From Andalucia godoyi (lineage: Eukaryota; Discoba; Jakobea; Jakobida; Andaluciidae): a stretch of DNA of 64,000 nucleotides. This document shows positions 41,847 through 52,070 of the stretch, one piece after another (within the stretch, counting starts at the first letter, position 1; each line of letters opens with the position of its first letter). The position numbers were made by a program, and so were the translations under genes. The stretch spans positions 233,822 to 297,821 of the forward strand of contig VRVR01000034.1 in the NCBI GenBank assembly GCA_009859145.1. The letters are read 5' to 3'. The notes under the pieces are model-generated. The model saw nothing but the letters and a program-made list of their open reading frames with translations. It was not told where the DNA came from and did no database searches.

Positions 41847-44800
41847 ATGCTGGATCCACTGGGGCTCAATGACGAACCTTCTATCTCGAAGCTGCTTCGT
41901 GGATTTCGCGATGGATCTGTGCTGTTTTCGGGCATGATTGTCCGGCTCTCGAGACGAACCGATGTGTCGTCTCCTCAGCCAGCACCTGCCAGCCTTTCTG
42001 GCCTCCAGTCTCCGCCTCCGTTCTCCTCCAACGGCAGCACTACACAGTTCCAAACACAGGCGCAGCCGCAGGTGCAAAGTACATCGAAGCAGAGGATCAA
42101 GACGCGATCGTATGTATTTGCGGTGACCGACCAAGCGCTGTACTTGCTTCGTGAGGGTGACTTGTCGTTCAAGACACGTGTGCTGTGGTCGGATGTTTCG
42201 CATATTCAAATTGCGGGAGCGTTGATTGAAAAATGGGACGTGTTTAGTGTTTCGACGGTGCGGCCGTCGAACAGCCTTGTGCTGACTCCCCACGCAGACG
42301 GTCCGTCGAAGCTGGAGATTCTGGCGTCGTTCCCTTCGCGAGTGAATGTTGTGTCGCTGGCTGATGCCGATATCCGGTTTCCGGAGGAAGATGAGTTGAG
42401 CGATTCCGACGATGAGCAGGCGGGATCAAAGACTGCGACACGGAGGCATCTCGTTGGCAGCAAACGCATTTCAAAGGAAGCTCTTATTGAAAACCCGTAC
42501 TTTGCGAAAAAGGAAGAAGAGATGTTTACTTCAGGAGACGGATTCTTGCTTGCAAACGTCGTCAGAACCGAGTTCTTGACGGGGACGCTGCAAACGGTGC
42601 TGGAGCGTGGAAAGCAGAAGCCGTTTCGGGAGTTGCTGGGTCAGTTTGAGGAGCTTGCGGACCAGCACATCCAGTCGGTATGCTCGGATCATTACCAAAC
42701 ATTCCTGAATGCTTTTTCCGAATTGCCGCTGATCGACGATGACTGCGCACGGCTACGATCCGGCGTGAGGGATCTCAACAGCCACATGCAAGATGTTGGG
42801 GCACACTACCTGAAAGCCCTCGAATCGCTTCAGACGGCTCGATACGTTGCGCAGAACCTGACAAAAGGATTGGAAAGCGTCGCTTTGTGCTCTCGCCTAG
42901 CTGCCATGGCCGCCAAAGTGGAGCAGCTGGTTGCGGAAAAAAAGTACTATCCTGCATTGAAATCCTTGTACAAACTCGAATTGCAGCTGCCTCTCCACTT
43001 GTCCTTTGGACGGTTTTTGGCCAACAACATCCCAAGACTGCGTGCGAGCATCAAAGCCACTGTGTTGGCGGATTTCAACGAATGGTTGGTGCAGATCCGC
43101 GAGTTCTCTGTCTCTTTGGGCGATAAGATGCTGGCCAGCGTGAAGAACAAGATCGAGCAGCTGAGCGCGGAAGGTGACTACTGGTCTTCGTATCAATCGC
43201 TGTCACATACACTTCAAAATGGAGCTTCCAACATGTTTGACGTTTCGTCTAGTGAGTTTTCAAGCAGGACTCTCAGCTCCAAGCCTCGCGCCCGGTCGTC
43301 CACGGTGAAGACCAGTCGGTCGACTCCCATTCTTGAGAATCCCAACGGCTCCGTGAACTCGACTGTGGATTTTTCGACGCTGTATACGTGCTCTCATGTC
43401 TATCAGTCGCTGCACGAAGACGACACATTCCGTAATTATTACTTAGAAAATCGGAGGAAGCAGATTGAACTGGACCTGGCTGCGAAGCGCAATTCACTGC
43501 AGGAGTACTTTTCCCGGATTGTTGGCTTCTTTGTTATCGAGTCCCGGGTGGCAAAATCTGCGAGCCACTTGATGCCTGCTGGTGAAATGGCCTCCATTTG
43601 GGACGATATTATCGACAAACTGAAAGCGGTCATCGCCGAGAATCTCGACAAGTTCAAGACATCGGCCGAGTGGATCACCTTGAAAAACAGTCTCGTCGTT
43701 TTCGGCATGTGTCTGCAGCTGCTTTCCCTGCATATCACACCATTTTTTGACTTTGTGGAGTCGTGGAAGGACCGGTATGCATCCCAGATTCTTCTCCCAA
43801 TGTTCCAAACAAAGTTAGATGGCGTGCTTGAGAACGATCACTATGATTTCATGCAGGTTGCCAATGCTTCACAGTTTGATGCACTTGTTGCAAAGTACAA
43901 TTTGTCTTCCGAGATGTTATCAAAGGACTCTGGAAAGAAGTGGCCCATTTCGCTGTCCTTTTCTGCAGCGGTTCCGCAGCTTCTTGCCGTTGTCGAGGAT
44001 GCAGTGAAAACGTATCTTGAATTTGGGCGTAATTTGATGCCTGTGGACGAGTCTGCAAAGAGAATTGTAGACGAGCTCGTTCGCTACATCGGACACAAAT
44101 ACGAGTCGATACTGGGAGACATTGCCTTCAGCAACATCCTGCAGTGTGCCATTATTGGTGCCAATTGCTCGGCATTGCATATTGCATGCTCGGCACTCGA
44201 GTATCATGTGTCGGAGCTCCTCAAAGTCGGAACATCAAGTCCTGCTGCTTCCCACGGACTCGGTTCTGAGACGCGGTTGTCGACGCCTACATCTTTTGCT
44301 TCCGCTTCTCCGTCGCTGCTGGGTCGCAAGGAGTTTTTGACGTCACGGACGATTCTCGTGCAGACGCGATCGTCCGCGGAGGACTTTGTGTTCAAATCCA
44401 TCATGATGAAATCTGACGAGTTTGTGTCCATTGGGTTCAACGCGGATTGGCTGCAAGCTGCGCCACCCCGTGGTGTGTCCGATCATATTGAAGATCTTGC
44501 GCAGTTTATCCAGACAACTTTCCAAATGCTGGAAATCGTTCCTCGGACAACACTCGCATCCTTGCAGCAACGCACTGCGCAGCATATTGCAGTGCAAATG
44601 CTGGACGTTGTGGTTCAGTCTAGTGTTCGATCTGTGACGCGCTACGGAATTGCGCAGCTGGATGCCGATCTCGGACACATGGAACTTGTGTTCAAGTCGT
44701 ATTCAAAAGAGTTTGTAGCGCCGTTCACGACGATCCGCAATGCGCTCGCAGTTCTGCTCACGATTGATCCGGAGCATCACAAAAATGACCAAGAGACACG

Positions 44801-44948
44801 CCTCTTGTTGCTCAGTCATGTGTCATCAGCCGAGCTGGTGAAAAAGATGCTGCTTGTGCGCGAAAAGATCCGCGACCCGCCGAAAGATTCTGTCAAGAAA
44901 TCCGGATCCAAGTCCCAGGGTTTATTCAAGTTTGGCAACAAGCATTGA
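41847..44948 (+). CDS. SEC15: Exocyst subunit Sec15 with an N-terminal PH-like extension
   Basis: 1033 residues. From about 225 on it matches Sec15/EXOC6: a helical start (FLTGTLQTVLERGKQKPF), then the conserved block KYYPALKSLYKLELQLP and NNIPRLRASIKATVLADFNE, and helical bundles to the end. Sec15 is the exocyst subunit that binds Sec4/Rab11-type GTPases and tethers secretory vesicles at the plasma membrane. Residues 20-170 are extra compared with the usual ~800-residue protein. VLFSGMIVRLSRR, a Gln/Pro/Ser loop, then RSYVFAVTDQALYLLREGDL and VLWSDVSHIQIA suggest a PH- or myosin TH1-like lipid-binding fold with a loop insertion. The upstream GTG is ignored. Confidence 0.88.
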   Translation: MLDPLGLNDEPSISKLLRGFRDGSVLFSGMIVRLSRRTDVSSPQPAPASLSGLQSPPPFSSNGSTTQFQTQAQPQVQSTSKQRIKTRSYVFAVTDQALYLLREGDLSFKTRVLWSDVSHIQIAGALIEKWDVFSVSTVRPSNSLVLTPHADGPSKLEILASFPSRVNVVSLADADIRFPEEDELSDSDDEQAGSKTATRRHLVGSKRISKEALIENPYFAKKEEEMFTSGDGFLLANVVRTEFLTGTLQTVLERGKQKPFRELLGQFEELADQHIQSVCSDHYQTFLNAFSELPLIDDDCARLRSGVRDLNSHMQDVGAHYLKALESLQTARYVAQNLTKGLESVALCSRLAAMAAKVEQLVAEKKYYPALKSLYKLELQLPLHLSFGRFLANNIPRLRASIKATVLADFNEWLVQIREFSVSLGDKMLASVKNKIEQLSAEGDYWSSYQSLSHTLQNGASNMFDVSSSEFSSRTLSSKPRARSSTVKTSRSTPILENPNGSVNSTVDFSTLYTCSHVYQSLHEDDTFRNYYLENRRKQIELDLAAKRNSLQEYFSRIVGFFVIESRVAKSASHLMPAGEMASIWDDIIDKLKAVIAENLDKFKTSAEWITLKNSLVVFGMCLQLLSLHITPFFDFVESWKDRYASQILLPMFQTKLDGVLENDHYDFMQVANASQFDALVAKYNLSSEMLSKDSGKKWPISLSFSAAVPQLLAVVEDAVKTYLEFGRNLMPVDESAKRIVDELVRYIGHKYESILGDIAFSNILQCAIIGANCSALHIACSALEYHVSELLKVGTSSPAASHGLGSETRLSTPTSFASASPSLLGRKEFLTSRTILVQTRSSAEDFVFKSIMMKSDEFVSIGFNADWLQAAPPRGVSDHIEDLAQFIQTTFQMLEIVPRTTLASLQQRTAQHIAVQMLDVVVQSSVRSVTRYGIAQLDADLGHMELVFKSYSKEFVAPFTTIRNALAVLLTIDPEHHKNDQETRLLLLSHVSSAELVKKMLLVREKIRDPPKDSVKKSGSKSQGLFKFGNKH

Positions 44949-44984
44949 TCATCCGTTTCCTGCCACCAGCAGAACTTGCTCGAA

Positions 44985-44990
44985 AATAAA
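44985..44990 (+). terminator. AATAAA polyadenylation signal after SEC15
   Basis: AATAAA lies 37 bases after the SEC15 stop codon and is followed by T- and TTG-rich sequence. Assigned by motif and position. Confidence 0.5.
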
Positions 44991-45028
44991 GTATTTTTAT
45001 TAAAATATATTTAATATTTAAATTTTAT

Positions 45029-45030
<2 letters not shown>

Positions 45031-45072
<42 letters not shown>
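45031..45072 (+). repeat. (GTT)n microsatellite
   Basis: Fourteen GTT units between the convergent SEC15 and RFC3 genes. Confidence 0.95.
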
Positions 45073-45185
45073 ATTTTTTATTTGATTATTGTTGTCGCTT
45101 TCTTTACACACATCCGCACTTTTGCTTGCAGCATCCATTTCGCCCCCAGATTGGGTGGTGGTGGTGGTAAGAGAAGCAAGTGAAC

Positions 45186-46400
45186 TCAGAAATCGCCGAG
45201 CTCGCCGAGATCGTCAATGTCCATTGCTTGTGCCGTAGCATTCTGCAAATAATTCCTGTACTCGGTCATGAACGCCACGACGAAAGCCTCAAGATGGAAG
45301 ATTGCCTTTGCGCCTCTGCGCATTCTCTGGTCAAACTTTGCAGCGGCCGCCAAAACTCGTTGCTTCATGACATTATCGCACTTGCGCAGAAGAGCTCGAA
45401 CAAGCGTCGTGAGAATGGCATCGGCGGGGATGCAGTTGGTCAGCAGCTCCAAGAACCGATCTCGGACTGCCAGCACCGTCACCGGAGCCTGTTTTTCGAT
45501 AATCATCTTTGCCGTCTCGACCACGTATGTTTCCCAGTCCGGCAGCGGTACGTCCTGCATTGACGTCGATGCCGCAAAAGGATATTGCTGCATCTTTGCG
45601 GTTTCCAGCGACAAGATAGTTGCCAGCATGTTTCTCTTATTTGCACGAGCAAACCTCGCCAGAAACTCCTCGGCAGATGCTGAAGAACCAGCAGCCGGCA
45701 GCTGCAGCTTTTCGCGAGCGCATATACTTGCGAGCAAGTTGACGAGTTCTGCCTCGGTCGGCAGCGGCACACGCACACACAGACACCGAGAATGCAGCGG
45801 CTCAATCACTCTAGACAGCGACTCACAGACCAGAATCATTCGGCAGCTCTTCATGTACTTTTCCATCAATCGACGCAGCGCCTGCTGTGCTTCCCGAGAC
45901 ATTCGGTCCACATCATGCAGCACAATACACTTGAATTGCGCATGCCCCGTCACGCCATTCGATGATGATGATGATGATGCGTGTGTGGACGCAGAGGAAG
46001 AGGAAGAAGAGGGCTGGTCAAAAGGATTGATCGAGATGGGGGCCGACGATGCAATTTCCTTGATCATTTCCGAAACAACATACCGATCGTAGAGCCCGGA
46101 TTCTGCAGCATTGATCTCAATGTGATGATTCGAGGCCAAAGTCTCAACCTCGATCTTCTTGTATCCAGACGCTCCCACTGTAATTTCCTTGTGCTCCACC
46201 TTCACTTTCTGCGCAGACGCCCCAAACAGCTCCCGCAAAAGCGCGTTCACCCGCGTCTTTTTCCCAGCCCCGCTCGGCCCGTAAAGCAACAAATGTGGCA
46301 AATCTGAAGACTTGCACAACTGCTGTAAACGCGCATTGATGTGCGAATGCACTTCCATCGAGGACAAGCTTGACGGCCGATACTTGTCAATCCACAACAT
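45186..46400 (-). CDS. RFC3: Replication factor C subunit 3 (clamp-loader small subunit)
   Basis: 404 residues. It starts MLWIDKYRPSSLSSMEVH. Walker A is GPSGAGKKTR, the variant typical of human RFC3/yeast Rfc5. The Walker B/arginine region is IVLHDVDRMSREAQQALRRL and MEKYMKSCRMILV, followed by the SRC motif in LHSRCLCVRVPLP. Three domains are present: AAA+ (1-235), lid and collar (to about 370). The protein loads PCNA at primer-template junctions within the RFC pentamer. A Ser-rich insertion (about 130-148) is encoded by a TGA/TCA repeat near 45960. The acidic C-terminus is DIDDLGELGDF. Confidence 0.95.
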   Translation of the reverse strand: MLWIDKYRPSSLSSMEVHSHINARLQQLCKSSDLPHLLLYGPSGAGKKTRVNALLRELFGASAQKVKVEHKEITVGASGYKKIEVETLASNHHIEINAAESGLYDRYVVSEMIKEIASSAPISINPFDQPSSSSSSASTHASSSSSSNGVTGHAQFKCIVLHDVDRMSREAQQALRRLMEKYMKSCRMILVCESLSRVIEPLHSRCLCVRVPLPTEAELVNLLASICAREKLQLPAAGSSASAEEFLARFARANKRNMLATILSLETAKMQQYPFAASTSMQDVPLPDWETYVVETAKMIIEKQAPVTVLAVRDRFLELLTNCIPADAILTTLVRALLRKCDNVMKQRVLAAAAKFDQRMRRGAKAIFHLEAFVVAFMTEYRNYLQNATAQAMDIDDLGELGDF

Positions 46401-46790
46401 TTTCCACCTCCACCTCTTTTGGCCACAAGCCCTCGTTCTTGGATATTTTTTTGATTTTTGATTTTAAAAAAACACAAGAATTTAAAGAAAAAGATGCCTC
46501 CCCCGCCCAAATAAAATAAAATGAATAAATAAATCAGCAACAGAAGAAAGGGGAAAATGGAAAGGAAACAGAAAGCGCGGGGAATTTCCAGTTTGCGCGG
46601 GTGGGCAGGCTGTCTGGTATCACGTGACACTTGCCTACCCCCGCGTTCCTTTGTTTCACCAGTTTTTTCTCGTTTTTTATTTACGTTGGTTTTTCCTGTC
46701 TTTTCTTTTTCTTTTGTGTTCGGTTTTACCTCTTGTGGGGTTTGGAAAAAGCAAGGCGGGAAGCACGCAGACGACGGGATTGGAAGAGCC
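46401..46790. other. Divergent promoter region of RFC3 and the SRR1-like gene
   Basis: 390 bp with A/T runs near 46450-46545 and T-rich stretches. No gene seen; upstream in-frame codons before 46791 look like leader. Confidence 0.5.
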
Positions 46791-47575
46791 ATGGATGGAG
46801 ATGAGACGCCGTTTATGGTGTATGAAAAGCGCGGGAAAAACCGCCGCCGCGTCCTTGTTCGCGAGAAGCCGCGCGGCGTCGTCGGTGCCGGTGCCGGTGC
46901 CGGTGCCGGCGTTGGCGTTGGCGAGCGTGTGGAGGTGTATGTGTCGGAGCGTCGAAAGGTGTCGCCGCGGCTCGAGGACAAGATTCGGCGGTGGGAGATG
47001 GTGCTTGAGGCTGGCGGGGTGCTTCGGCATGTGGTTTTGTCGCTGCCGGATCTTTTGGTCTCGGGGGTGTATCTGATTGGGGTCGGGTCGATGGCGGGGT
47101 CTGTGTCGTCGCAGGTGCAGTATGCGCTGACCCGGGAGCTCGCACGCGTCTGCCGGCGTGTCCGACATGCGCGGCGGCGAGCAACAGGAGACGCGTTGTC
47201 ATTGAGCCTCTGCTGACTGTAGATGACCGGACCCTGCTTGCGTCTGATGGATTTGCAGTTGGTGATTCCTCGCACTGTGGAGACTATCCGTACGACGGGT
47301 GCGGCGGCCCGGGATGCAGGACCGTGTTTGTGATGCCGCACTGCGAAAAGCTGCTCTACCGGAACTTTCTCAAGCGCCAGATCGCCGACAGAACCCTCAC
47401 GCGATGCATTCTCCTCGCAAACCCGCTCGCCGATTTCCCCGAATTTAGCAGCTTGATGCTTGATGCTGGACTGACCATCACCACCAGCGTCCCTGTCCCG
47501 ACCCTCGCGGATGCCCCCAATGCCCTCTGGGCAACCTCAACCCAGCTCGTTTCTAGTCTCACCTCCTCCACATGA
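46791..47575 (+). CDS. SRR1-domain protein, with an apparent frame change
   Basis: The N-terminal part (46791 to about 47190) reads RRVLVREKPRG, an Ala-Gly/Val-Gly repeat, then LEDKIRRWEMVLE and GVYLIGVGSMAGSVSSQVQYAL, which matches the start of the SRR1 fold (G-x-G ... S-x-x-x-Q-x-x-L). The C-terminal part is in another frame (about 47180-47575): RRVVIEPLLTVDDRTLL and the SRR1 hallmark TVFVMPHCEKLLYRNFLK. The two must be joined by a frame change between 47120 and 47190. A 68-nt intron (47120-47187, donor GTATGC, acceptor CAACAG) would restore frame but remove a helix that fits the family. A one-base loss is the alternative. SRR1 proteins are linked to circadian input in plants and to haem regulation elsewhere. 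Confidence 0.65.
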
Positions 47576-47745
47576 ACCACGCTCTCTCGACGATTCTCAC
47601 GCTTTCTCTTCTCTTCATTCCTTTCCAATTCCATTCCCGTTCGTCATCGCTCGCTTTTTATTCTTACTTTCACACATATATTTTTTTGGCTTGTTGATAT
47701 ATACAGAATAGAAGGGATAGAAGGGATAGAACCTGGCGGGTGGGA

Positions 47746-49200
47746 ATGACGACGTTTCGGATTGGAGAGCGAGTCTTGTGTGCGTTTCGCTCGGGCCAGA
47801 TTGCGCCGGCGGAGATTCTGGCGGTGGGTCCCAAGGACGACTGGAGTCTCGCTTATTATGTGCATTACATCGACTACAACAAGCGGCTTGATGAATGGGT
47901 CCCTCCCGATCGAATCCAGCCCTTTTCATCCTCGACTGCAGACTTTGTTTCGTCATCATCATTATCAGCGGCAGCGGCTGCTCAGGCGGTTTCGAACTAT
48001 CATCCAACCACCACCACAACCACCAACAGCAGCAGTAATAATAATAATAATAATAATATGGACAATAGTAACAATAGTGGCACCAGCAACAACAGCAGTA
48101 ATAGCAACAACAGCAGCAGCAGCATCAACAACATCAACAGCAATGGCAACGTGCATAGCATCAGTAGTGCATTTGTGGGCGGGGTGATCAAGGAAGAAGA
48201 CGAATCGCGAAAGCTGACGCGGCACCAGAAGCGACGGATTGAAGAGATTTCGCATTCGGGACTTGATGATTTTGATGCACAGACTCTCGAAATTGAAAAG
48301 GAACACCATGATGAGCCGGTGCGAGTGAAGAATCTGGACTCGATTGTGATTGGAAAGTTCGAGATCGATACATGGTACTTCTCGCCGTATCCTGAAGAGT
48401 ACTGCCAAGACACCCGTCGGCTCTATCTGTGCGAGTTTTGTCTAAAGTACTTTAAGAAGCCGAAGACCCTTGAGCGACACAGAGGAAAGTGCGTGCTGAA
48501 ACACCCTCCTGGTGACGAAATTTATCGGAAAAACGGAATTTCGTGCTTTGAAGTAGACGGAAAGAAGCAGAAGATCTACTGCCAGAACTTGTGCTTGCTG
48601 TCCAAGCTGTTTCTCGACCACAAGACGCTGTATTACGACGTCGAGCCGTTCTTGTTCTACATTATGTGCGAAGTCGACGATGTCGGCTGCCATATCGTTG
48701 GCTACTTTTCAAAGGAGAAGCTCTCGTTGGAAAATTACAACCTTGCTTGCATCATGACGTTGCCACCGTACCAGAGAAAGGGCTATGGAAAGTTTCTGAT
48801 TTCCATGTCGTATGCACTTTCGAAAAAAGAAGACAAGATTGGTACGCCCGAGAGACCTCTTTCCGATCTGGGACTTCTGTCGTATCGTTCATACTGGAAG
48901 AACGCCATCCTCGATGTGTTGTGCAAGTACAGGACATCCATGTCGATCAACGATATTTCAAGAATCACAGCAATCCGACCAGATGACATCATTTCCACGC
49001 TTCAGAACATGGGAATGATAAAGTACTGGAAGGGAGCACACATCATCGCTGTGCCTCCGAGGCTTCTCGAGGAGCATCAGTCCCGCCAAGAGAGGAATCG
49101 TGCGCTGCTTGTCGACCATTCTTTTTTGCACTGGACGCCGTATGTCCTGCCGCAAGGTGTCACCCCTGCAAATTCTCAGTCCATCTCGGGCCTACTGTAA
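47746..49200 (+). CDS. MYST-family histone acetyltransferase, Tip60/Esa1-like
   Basis: 484 residues. A chromo-barrel lies at the N-terminus ([21 protein letters not shown] ... [16 protein letters not shown] in 1-60). A low-complexity Asn/Ser linker (90-150) from AAT/AGC repeats follows. The MYST core then begins: C2HC finger [20 protein letters not shown], the loop [10 protein letters not shown], catalytic Cys in [13 protein letters not shown], acetyl-CoA loop [11 protein letters not shown] and catalytic Glu in [19 protein letters not shown]. Order and spacing match Esa1/Tip60, the NuA4 enzyme for H4 and H2A in the nucleus. All key residues are intact. The ATG at 47746 follows a tandem GATAGAAGG leader. 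Confidence 0.95.
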   Translation: MTTFRIGERVLCAFRSGQIAPAEILAVGPKDDWSLAYYVHYIDYNKRLDEWVPPDRIQPFSSSTADFVSSSSLSAAAAAQAVSNYHPTTTTTTNSSSNNNNNNNMDNSNNSGTSNNSSNSNNSSSSINNINSNGNVHSISSAFVGGVIKEEDESRKLTRHQKRRIEEISHSGLDDFDAQTLEIEKEHHDEPVRVKNLDSIVIGKFEIDTWYFSPYPEEYCQDTRRLYLCEFCLKYFKKPKTLERHRGKCVLKHPPGDEIYRKNGISCFEVDGKKQKIYCQNLCLLSKLFLDHKTLYYDVEPFLFYIMCEVDDVGCHIVGYFSKEKLSLENYNLACIMTLPPYQRKGYGKFLISMSYALSKKEDKIGTPERPLSDLGLLSYRSYWKNAILDVLCKYRTSMSINDISRITAIRPDDIISTLQNMGMIKYWKGAHIIAVPPRLLEEHQSRQERNRALLVDHSFLHWTPYVLPQGVTPANSQSISGLL

Positions 49201-49844
49201 CACGTTTTTAAAAGATACTTGCTAATGACCAACCCAAACGTCTGGTAGACAGCTGTGAATATATATCATCGGATAGTATGACTGAGTTGGCAGCCGTCGA
49301 CGTTGCTGCTGAGTGAAGGCTCGCCTTTTTCTTCTGCAGATTGCTGCTACCGGCTGTTGTCGCGGCGGCATAGGTGTGCAGGTCGACGGCCCCAATGAGA
49401 CGCTGTCGAATACGGAGCTGTTTAAGGCGCAGCATGCGAAACAAATGTTTAGAGAGTGGTTGGATTGAAGGGAGGGTAATCCTTACTTCAAATCAATATT
49501 TAATATCATCATATTCATATTCATAAGAAGAACAGCAATACGAATTTTAAATTTTTAAACAAGGCCAAAACGGAGCCGCATCTTCCAAATCACAGTGCCA
49601 AAACAGATCCCGAGTCGATCAACAGCAGTTCGTACATCTTTTATCAATCAAAAATCTTGAGAACAGAGAGAGGGAAATGATATAATAATCAATAATTAAA
49701 AAATAAAAACATAAAAAAAATAATAAAAAACCAACGGGAGGCCAGTCCGAAAAAGAGAAGCCCAGCTAGACGCAGGGAACGATACGCAAAGACGGTAAAT
49801 AAGGGTTTTTTGGGCGAGAGGATCGTAGGGGGAAAAAAATGGAG
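49201..49844. other. Intergenic region holding repeat copy 2 and AT-rich sequence
   Basis: The first half is the dispersed repeat. The rest (49470-49740) is AT-rich with TAATAT and AATAAAA-like words, suitable as 3' ends of the two convergent genes. Confidence 0.6.
49228..49470 (+). repeat. Dispersed repeat family, copy 2
   Basis: The counterpart of 1653-1836. It keeps the blocks GCAGCCGTCGACGTTGCTG, TAGGTGTGCAGGTCGACG and AATGAGACGCTGTCGAATA. On the + strand a frame starts MTELAAVDVAAE at 49278 and another reads GGIGVQVDGPNETLSNTELF before ending MFREWLD-stop. Between the two frames lies CTTTTTCTTCTGCAG, an intron-acceptor-like string absent from copy 1. The minus strand also has a frame through the unit. 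It could be a remnant of a duplicated gene end or a non-autonomous element. Confidence 0.7.
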
Positions 49845-51225
49845 CTACTTCCCTGCATTGGAATAACGTGGGGTGGAAACAACGCTGTGAATTGCCTGGG
49901 ATCGCAAATAGTTGGACCGGGTGTTGCGGATGGATCCCATTGCTTTGCGCCGCATTTCGACAATGCTGACGGACCGACTGCGAGAGGTAGCCGCCGGTTG
50001 CGGGGCGCCAAAAGGAACGGTCTCGTCAAAATCGAACCACTGCAGTAGGTTTCCATGTCCACCTTGCCGCATTCCCTTTGGTTTCATGAGATCCTGCCCA
50101 AGAACACTTTCTGCAAACGTGCGGTAATTGATCAGGCCCGTCTTCTTTGGATCCATTGTCGCAATGTAGTCTGCAAGCTCAGCATTTGAAAATCGCGGGT
50201 CCATTTTGCGCAGGGCTTCCTTGAACTCGGTGTAACACAAGCATCCATCGTGGTCCCGGTCCATTTCACGAAACACGTTCTTGAGATTCGACACCTGCTT
50301 TTCAAGACGCGATGCAATCAGCATGTTCATCTTTGATGCATCCGACTCAACGCCAAATGGGCAATTCAGCTGTCCTGCATCCAAAGAGCACGTCAGAGCC
50401 ACTGCGTCTTCAGGAAGGTCGCGAAACAAGACTTCGTTTCCAAGTGAGTATCGCTTCAGACGATCTCGCTGGTTCTGGATGACATCCTTTGGAACCTGTT
50501 TGTCATTTTCCTTCAAGAACATTGCAAACTCGTTCCAGTCAACGCTACCGGACTTGTCCTGATCGATCAGCAGGCATAGTTCATGCAGCGCTTCGTCGTC
50601 TGCATCCGGAATCAAGAACTGCCTCTTGATTTCCTCCTGGAATATCTCCAAGGGAATCTGGTTATCATGGTTGCGGTCCAGCCGCCGAAACGTCTTTCGC
50701 AGCTGGTAGGACTGCTGGTAAATCTGTGTTTGCAGACGCTGCCGCAGCCCAATCACAGCCATTGCCAGCTTGCGATTCGAAAAGTACAGTTGAGACAAGC
50801 CCGAGTTTTCTGCAAAGAACTCATCTTCAGCCATTGAATGAGATGGAAGGCCAGTTAAAGATGGCGAGGAAGAAGCAGAAGCAGAAACAGAAGCAGAGGA
50901 AGCACCCACGGCGCCAGAACGAGAAGGCGCACGCGTTGATCTCGCCGACGAAGGCGGGCGTGGCGAATACGAAGCCCCGAAGCTTCCGTTCACATTGTTC
51001 ACAGAAGCACTTGACGGGCGGTAAAGCATCGAGGAAGATGTTCCCGGGCGCAGTTCATCGAAATTACCTGGTCGGCTCTGTTCCAGGCCATTGTGCAGAT
51101 CTTCCGACGCAATCGTGGATCCAGAACGCAGTACTTCCGGAAACAGCAGGTGATTGTCATTGTGCTTATCATGATCATGTTGACGTTGACGTTGATGATG
51201 ATGATGATGATGATCACTGCAACCA

Positions 51226-51258
<33 letters not shown>

Positions 51259-51680
51259 ACATTGCCATTGCCATCGGAAATGTCGGGTGAAGGAGAATTT
51301 GGCTGCGATCGATGCGAACTGAGAATGAGCGATTTAGTCCGTGGGGACTTCCCAGGAGTAAGCGCCAACATTTGCATGACATGTTCGTAATGGACACCGC
51401 GGCCCTCGGCATCCATATGTGGTCGGATGAGATCAACATAGTCAATAGGAGAGATCTTAAACCCTGCCTTTTGCAGGCCGTCATACAAGACGCGATCGGA
51501 AACCACGCCAATTCGGGTCCGATCGACACGCAGAACGCTTTTTTCAAGAACGGAGTAGGCAAGAGATGGCCCCAGCGTTGATTCAAACGTCGCTGCCGTA
51601 CCTAAAAGACGTTCCCGAGGAGTGCGGGGAAGGTGGCCAAGCCGACGCGGTGTTGACGGCGAAGACCCAGGTCGACTCAT
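49845..51680 (-). CDS. EF-hand calcium-binding protein
   Basis: 611 residues with at least four EF-hands in two pairs: LDRNHDNQIPLEIF and IDQDKSGSVDWNEF (about 315-365), then MDRDHDGCLCYTEF and MDPKKTGLINYRTF (about 470-520). The first three keep acidic residues at loop positions 1, 3 and 5. The fourth has Lys at position 4-5 and lacks the terminal acidic residue, so it may not bind calcium. A degenerate EF-like helical region is near 70-100. The N-terminal half is Ser/Pro-rich with a Gly-Asn repeat (encoded by GCCGTT repeats at 51226-51259) and a His run. The layout fits calcium sensors of the cytoskeleton or flagellum; no precise family is recognised. Confidence 0.8.
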
Positions 51681-52070
51681 TCAATAAGAAAAGACGTACT
51701 TCAAGTCAACGAAGAATTTACAAAACATAAACACGATTTTCAAAATTATAACAATAACAATAACAATAACAATAGCAAGATGAATCACTGGCGACACTGG
51801 AAAGGCAAATAGGGATGCGATCGAGTCGAGAAAAGCAAGGGTGCCATTGTCGTTTGGACGATTTTGAGGTTCTCATCGGGGAATTCCAGAACATACACAC
51901 CCACACACAGAAAAAAAGAGAGAGAGAGAGAGAGCAAAGCAACTACGGCTGGTGGAGCAAAGGTATTTTTATAACGGAAACAATGCCAATGGGGAGGGGT
52001 GGCGCAGCGTGCTCGAGGCTGTCAGGAGTGCTGAGTGGACCCTACTGGTCTAGTACGAGGACTGGTAGGA
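51681..52070. other. Intergenic region between the EF-hand and M32 genes
   Basis: It contains ATAACA repeats near 51745-51775 and (GA)n at 51918-51934. No gene seen. Confidence 0.5.

Noticed and set aside
46557-46790. N-terminal extension of the SRR1-like protein
   Set aside because: The upstream codons translate a T-rich leader; the ATG at 46791 follows it and begins polar, ordinary protein sequence.
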